DNA of 64,000 bases from NCBI GenBank assembly GCA_934230325.1, contig CAKQEP010000010.1:1-64000 (forward strand), written 5' to 3'. Numbering within the stretch: position 1 is the stretch's first letter; each line of letters opens with the position of its first letter. The stretch comes from an uncultured Clostridia bacterium. GTDB lineage: Bacteria; Bacillota; Clostridia; Christensenellales; CAG-314. Position numbers and translations under genes: made by a program. Of the stretch, positions 60,940 to 64,000 are shown one piece after another. The notes below the pieces were generated by a model. The model made no database searches and was not told the DNA's origin. It saw only the letters and a program-made list of their open reading frames with translations.

Positions 60940-61170
60940 CGCAATGACATATAAAAATTGATTGCCACTCAAAATTGTACGCTTTTAGCGTACAATTTTG
61001 CTCGCTTTTGACAAGTAAAACACCTTTTGGCGTGTATTTACTGTTTTAGGGTGGAGAGTGGTGCAGATTTGGGCAACAGTTGCGGGAAACGGGCAGGAGC
61101 GTACAAGTAGTACGTGACTGCTTGTTGAGCGCAAACGTAGCCCGAAGATGCGCCGCTATCCGCCCTAAAA
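60940..61170. repeat. Mosaic repeat block 10
   Basis: Between dnaN and the rpmH promoter: a CAAAATTGTACGC/GCGTACAATTTTG hairpin (60960-61013) and the third structured element (61043-61170). In related genomes dnaA or its divergent promoter region occupies this place; neither dnaA nor a DnaA-box cluster is present. Confidence 0.85.
61043..61170 (+). ncRNA. Candidate structured RNA element, copy 3 (at dnaN 3' end)
   Basis: 128 nt. Ends and outer stem are as in copies 1 and 2, but the interior is very different while pairing is kept: TGGTGCA/TGCGCCG has G-C and C-G where the others have G-T and T-G, and the inner hairpin is CGTAC-AAGTA-GTACG. Its last base is one base before the dnaN stop codon (TAA at 61172-61174, minus strand). 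Confidence 0.65.
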
Positions 61171-61171
61171 A

Positions 61172-62275
61172 TTAGTTGACCATACGCACCGGAAGAACCA
61201 AGTAGGTGGATTCGTCGGTATCGCAGGGGGTAATTATGCTGGGGGATATAGAAGAAGTAAAACTCATTTTGATAAATTCGTTTTTTATTACCTTCAAGCA
61301 GTCGGCAATAAACCGCGCGTTGAAAGCGATATTTAAATCCTTTCCCTTTAGGCTAATGTTTATATTTTCCTTGACGTTGCTCATTTCCGAAGTTCCGTAA
61401 ATGGTGAGCATATTTTCCTTAATTTCAAACTTTACGAGATTATTTTTTTCCTGACGGGAAGGAAGGCTGGCTCTGTCAAGGCAATTTTCCAACCTGCGGG
61501 TGTCCACGACGATATTAGTAACAAAATCTTGCGGCAAAAGTTGGTTGTAATTGATAAATTCGCCGTTAATCAGCCGCGAAGACACTTTGGTATCTCCCAA
61601 ATCGACAAAAATAAGATTTTCTTCGGTTTTTATCGCCGCAACTTCCTCATCGTCGCCCAAAAGCCTGTCGATTTCGTTTAGGGCGCGGGTGGGAACGATA
61701 ACTTTTACGTGTTGCGACTCTTTTTCCAACGGCTTTTTGTTTATCGCCATACGGTACCCGTCCAACGCAACGGTGGTGAGCGTAAATCCGTCAAACTCCA
61801 AAAGACATCCGTTGAGAGTGGGGCGGCTTTCGTCATCGGAAACGGCTATTATCGTTTTTTCTATGCTGTCCTTCAACTCGCGTTGCAAAATAACCGTCTG
61901 TTGAGAGTTTTCCGGCTCTTTAAATACAGGATAATCGCCGCCGTTGAGCAACTGTACAAAACCTTCGCTGTCGCTGTACTTTATGCGAAGTTGATTTTTT
62001 TCGTTGGTGAACAACTCCAACTGTTCGTCGGTAAGCCGCTTGATATAATCGGAAAAAAATCGACCGGGAACAAGAACTTCTCCGTCTTCGATAATTTCTG
62101 CGTTTATCGCGCGCTGAACCGATAACTCCGTGTCCGACGCAAAAACCGTGAGCTTTCCGTCTTGTGCCGTGAGCTTTATCCCTTCTAATACGGGATTGAT
62201 AACTTTGGAAGGCAACGCCCTGCCAACTTTGTTTATCGCATCGCTTAAATCCAAACCGTCGCAAATAAGTTTCAT
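61172..62275 (-). CDS. dnaN: DNA polymerase III beta subunit (sliding clamp)
   Basis: 367 residues from the ATG after AGAGAGGAAG; an upstream in-frame start lacks a site. MKLICDGLDLSDAINKVGRALP start and the C-terminal SSISPSIITP...YLVLPVRMVN end are typical of DnaN. Holds the polymerase on DNA. Normally second gene after dnaA; here its upstream neighbour is repeat DNA and then a GGDEF-EAL gene. It has its own promoter. Confidence 0.96.
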   Translation of the reverse strand: MKLICDGLDLSDAINKVGRALPSKVINPVLEGIKLTAQDGKLTVFASDTELSVQRAINAEIIEDGEVLVPGRFFSDYIKRLTDEQLELFTNEKNQLRIKYSDSEGFVQLLNGGDYPVFKEPENSQQTVILQRELKDSIEKTIIAVSDDESRPTLNGCLLEFDGFTLTTVALDGYRMAINKKPLEKESQHVKVIVPTRALNEIDRLLGDDEEVAAIKTEENLIFVDLGDTKVSSRLINGEFINYNQLLPQDFVTNIVVDTRRLENCLDRASLPSRQEKNNLVKFEIKENMLTIYGTSEMSNVKENINISLKGKDLNIAFNARFIADCLKVIKNEFIKMSFTSSISPSIITPCDTDESTYLVLPVRMVN

Positions 62276-62356
62276 AATAAACTTCCTCTCTGTTTTTTGT
62301 AGTAGAACGCCGCAAAACTCAAACGTTCGCTTTTTTGGTTGCTTTTTGCTTTTTTT

Positions 62357-62385
62357 ATTATATATCAAAATAAGACAAATTGCAA
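62357..62385 (-). promoter_or_regulatory. Promoter of dnaN
   Basis: TTGCAA (62380-62385) and TATAAT (62357-62362) on the minus strand with 17-nt spacing, about 80 nt upstream of the dnaN ATG. It supports dnaN being transcribed independently of dnaA. Confidence 0.7.
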
Positions 62386-62454
62386 GCGTCGTAAAAAACC
62401 TGTTTCTTTCTTTTTTTGATTTTTGTAGTTTTGCAAGGTTTTTTATACGGCTGT

Positions 62455-62960
62455 TTTTTAAATTGTCGTTGCGAAGCGTAAATTTTTGGATTTTTTAAAC
62501 CTGACTTTATAAATAAAAATTTACGCTGTGGCAATCCCGCGGAAGCGGTCCTTATAAAAAACTTGTCGAAAAACAATAAAAGCCGATATAGTGGTTGCCT
62601 ATTCGCATTTAGCGGCTTACGGTTTTATACTTCCGCTTGCACAAGGTTCGCTTCCGCGAGATTATCACGTCAAAAATTTGCCGTCACAAGGATAAATTAT
62701 GCTATTTGCAAATTTTTTCCTCATAATGACAAGCAAGGCACCTTTGCTCGTATCTAAACATACTACTTTATATTTTGTAAAGAGTTGGTATTTTAAAGCG
62801 GCTATTTTTTAAATTGTCATTGCGAGGAGCGATTTTTTAAGTCTGCTAATACTAATCGACAAAAAAAATCGCGACGTGGCAATCTCGCGGAAGCGAACCG
62901 CATGCAAGATACACTACAAACACGCAACTTACTAAATGCGCAAAGGCAAAAATTAAAAAG
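62455..62960. repeat. Mosaic repeat block 11
   Basis: Three complete hairpin modules: AAGCGTAAATTTTT type (62465-62536), AAAAATTTGC type (62660-62730) and GAGCGATTTTTT type (62816-62884), with spacers including a reverse copy of the GTAAGCCGCTAAATGCGAAT phrase of blocks 3 and 4. No gene between 62276 and 63043. Confidence 0.85.
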
Positions 62961-63043
62961 ACTTTACTATTTACGTCAACAAAAAAATATAGCGGCTTTA
63001 TATTTTTGTCGTTGCCGCTATACTTTTAAATTCTTGCCGTTTG

Positions 63044-64000
63044 TCAAACAAGGTTGGGCAAGGTCGTTTTTTTAAACAGCAAATCTTCGTACTGCTCTGC
63101 CGTGACGGGTTTACTAAAAAAGTATCCCTGCATTTGATTGCAACCAAACCCGAGCAACATATCCGCTTGTTGTTTTGTTTCCACGCCTTCCGCAATTACC
63201 TGCAAACCGAGCGTTTGCGCCGCTTTGATAACGGCGGCAATAATAACTTCGCTTTTTTTTCTGTCGCCGCCGACGGACAAAAACTTCATATCGAGTTTGA
63301 GCTTGTCCACGCTTACGCTTTTGAGAAGGTTAAGCGACGAATACCCCGTTCCGAAATCGTCGATTTCCACGCAAAAACCTTTCTGCCGCAACTTGTCTAT
63401 TTCTTTTATCAGTTGGTCGGGGTTTGTCATATATGCGCTTTCCGTAATTTCAAGGTGAAGCGCAGAGTAGGGTATGCCGCAAGACTGCAGTATTCTTTCC
63501 GTTTTAGCAAAAAAAGCGCGGTCATAAAAGTCGTGTCGCGACAAGTTTACCGATACCTTAATATCTTCTTGCGGCAACGCGTCCATCCATTTGCGCAAGT
63601 ACCGACAGGTTTTTTGTATGACGTAATTGTCCGTTTTGCTAACGTAATTGCTTTTTTCCAACAAAGGAACAAAGGATGCGGGAGTCAACAGCCCTTTGGT
63701 CGGATGCCGCCACCGCAACAACGCTTCCGCGCCGATTATGCGTTTTGTATAATAATCGACCTGCGGCTGAAACCACACTTCAAACTGCTCGTTTTTTATC
63801 GCGGATTCTACCCCTTTGAGAAGTTGGAGATGTTCCTGCTCTTTTTTTAACATTTCGCTTTTGTAATAAGCGATTTTTTTGTTCATATCGCCCTTTATCG
63901 TTTGCAACGCAAGCAACGCGCGATAACTCATACCAAAAGAATCGACGCCTTTTTCGCACAAATCGTATACGCCGACGTGCGGCGTAACGGGAATGTTTAG
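63044..64000 (-). CDS. GGDEF-EAL domain protein, 3' part (cut by the window edge)
   Basis: The frame stays open to the window edge, so the true start is outside; the first visible residues (VTPHVGVYD...GVDSFGMSYRALLALQ) look like the end of a GGDEF-type domain. A complete EAL domain follows: GAEALLRWRHP, the ITES Glu, EIDDFGTGYSSL and the VIAEGVET loop, all with catalytic residues present, so it should be an active cyclic-di-GMP phosphodiesterase. Ends QYEDLLFKKTTLPNLV. Suggests cyclic-di-GMP signalling, which may bear on the surface-fibre genes elsewhere in the window. Confidence 0.9.
   Translation of the reverse strand, partial: LNIPVTPHVGVYDLCEKGVDSFGMSYRALLALQTIKGDMNKKIAYYKSEMLKKEQEHLQLLKGVESAIKNEQFEVWFQPQVDYYTKRIIGAEALLRWRHPTKGLLTPASFVPLLEKSNYVSKTDNYVIQKTCRYLRKWMDALPQEDIKVSVNLSRHDFYDRAFFAKTERILQSCGIPYSALHLEITESAYMTNPDQLIKEIDKLRQKGFCVEIDDFGTGYSSLNLLKSVSVDKLKLDMKFLSVGGDRKKSEVIIAAVIKAAQTLGLQVIAEGVETKQQADMLLGFGCNQMQGYFFSKPVTAEQYEDLLFKKTTLPNLV

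Overview
The window looks like a chromosome segment of a low-to-mid GC anaerobic Gram-positive bacterium, most likely an uncultured Clostridia-type Bacillota. The evidence is the replication-origin-proximal gene order rpmH-rnpA-yidD-yidC-jag-mnmE-mnmG-rsmG-parA-parB, strong AGGAGG-type ribosome sites with TTGACA-N17-TATAAT promoters, a SipW/TasA-type surface system, acyl-CoA dehydrogenase/Etf metabolism, a VanW protein and a GGGtGRT/NifU-like pair. TGA is used as a stop throughout. No rRNA, tRNA, prophage, transposase gene or CRISPR array was seen.

Layout. 1-9.7 kb: an InlB-repeat-like surface protein, a lipoprotein/two-component operon, and a ccdA-tlpA-trxA thiol-redox operon, mostly on the minus strand. 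9.7-22.5 kb: a Crp/Fnr regulator, then an apparent eleven-gene minus-strand operon that runs thiolase, 3-ketoacyl reductase, KAS III-like enzyme, livHMGF, a substrate-binding lipoprotein, alpha/beta hydrolase, CoA-transferase, alpha/beta hydrolase. 23.2-28.2 kb: a TetR regulator and a plus-strand maoC-acd-etfB-etfA operon. The two operons together hold every step from acetyl-CoA to butyryl-CoA and CoA exchange by an (R)-3-hydroxyacyl route, and both promoters carry a similar ATGA...CGNTCAT operator candidate. 29-35 kb: a SipW signal peptidase with TasA/CalY-like secreted proteins, one bearing a beta-helix. 35.8-37.5 kb: the GGGtGRT and Fe-S scaffold pair. 37.9-47.4 kb, plus strand: PHP phosphoesterase, VanW protein, dnaB, glnS, two zinc-ribbon proteins and a short alaS. 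48-62.3 kb, minus strand: gltX, metG, parB, parA, rsmG, mnmG, mnmE, jag, yidC, yidD, rnpA, rpmH and dnaN. dnaA is not here. 63-64 kb: the 3' part of a GGDEF-EAL protein.

The most unusual content is non-coding. Almost every intergenic region longer than 300 bp is filled by mosaics of small structured repeats. Three classes can be separated by eye: (i) hairpins of about 50-75 nt with conserved outer ends but exchanged inner stems; (ii) a roughly 100-nt element starting with a 12-bp head hairpin whose base pairs change in a compensatory way between copies; (iii) a 128-132-nt element present three times, each ending at the stop codon of an origin-cluster gene (mnmG, jag, dnaN), with G-U wobbles and covarying pairs that indicate a plus-strand RNA. 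A further pattern is repeated 20-22-bp tandem duplication in intergenic DNA.
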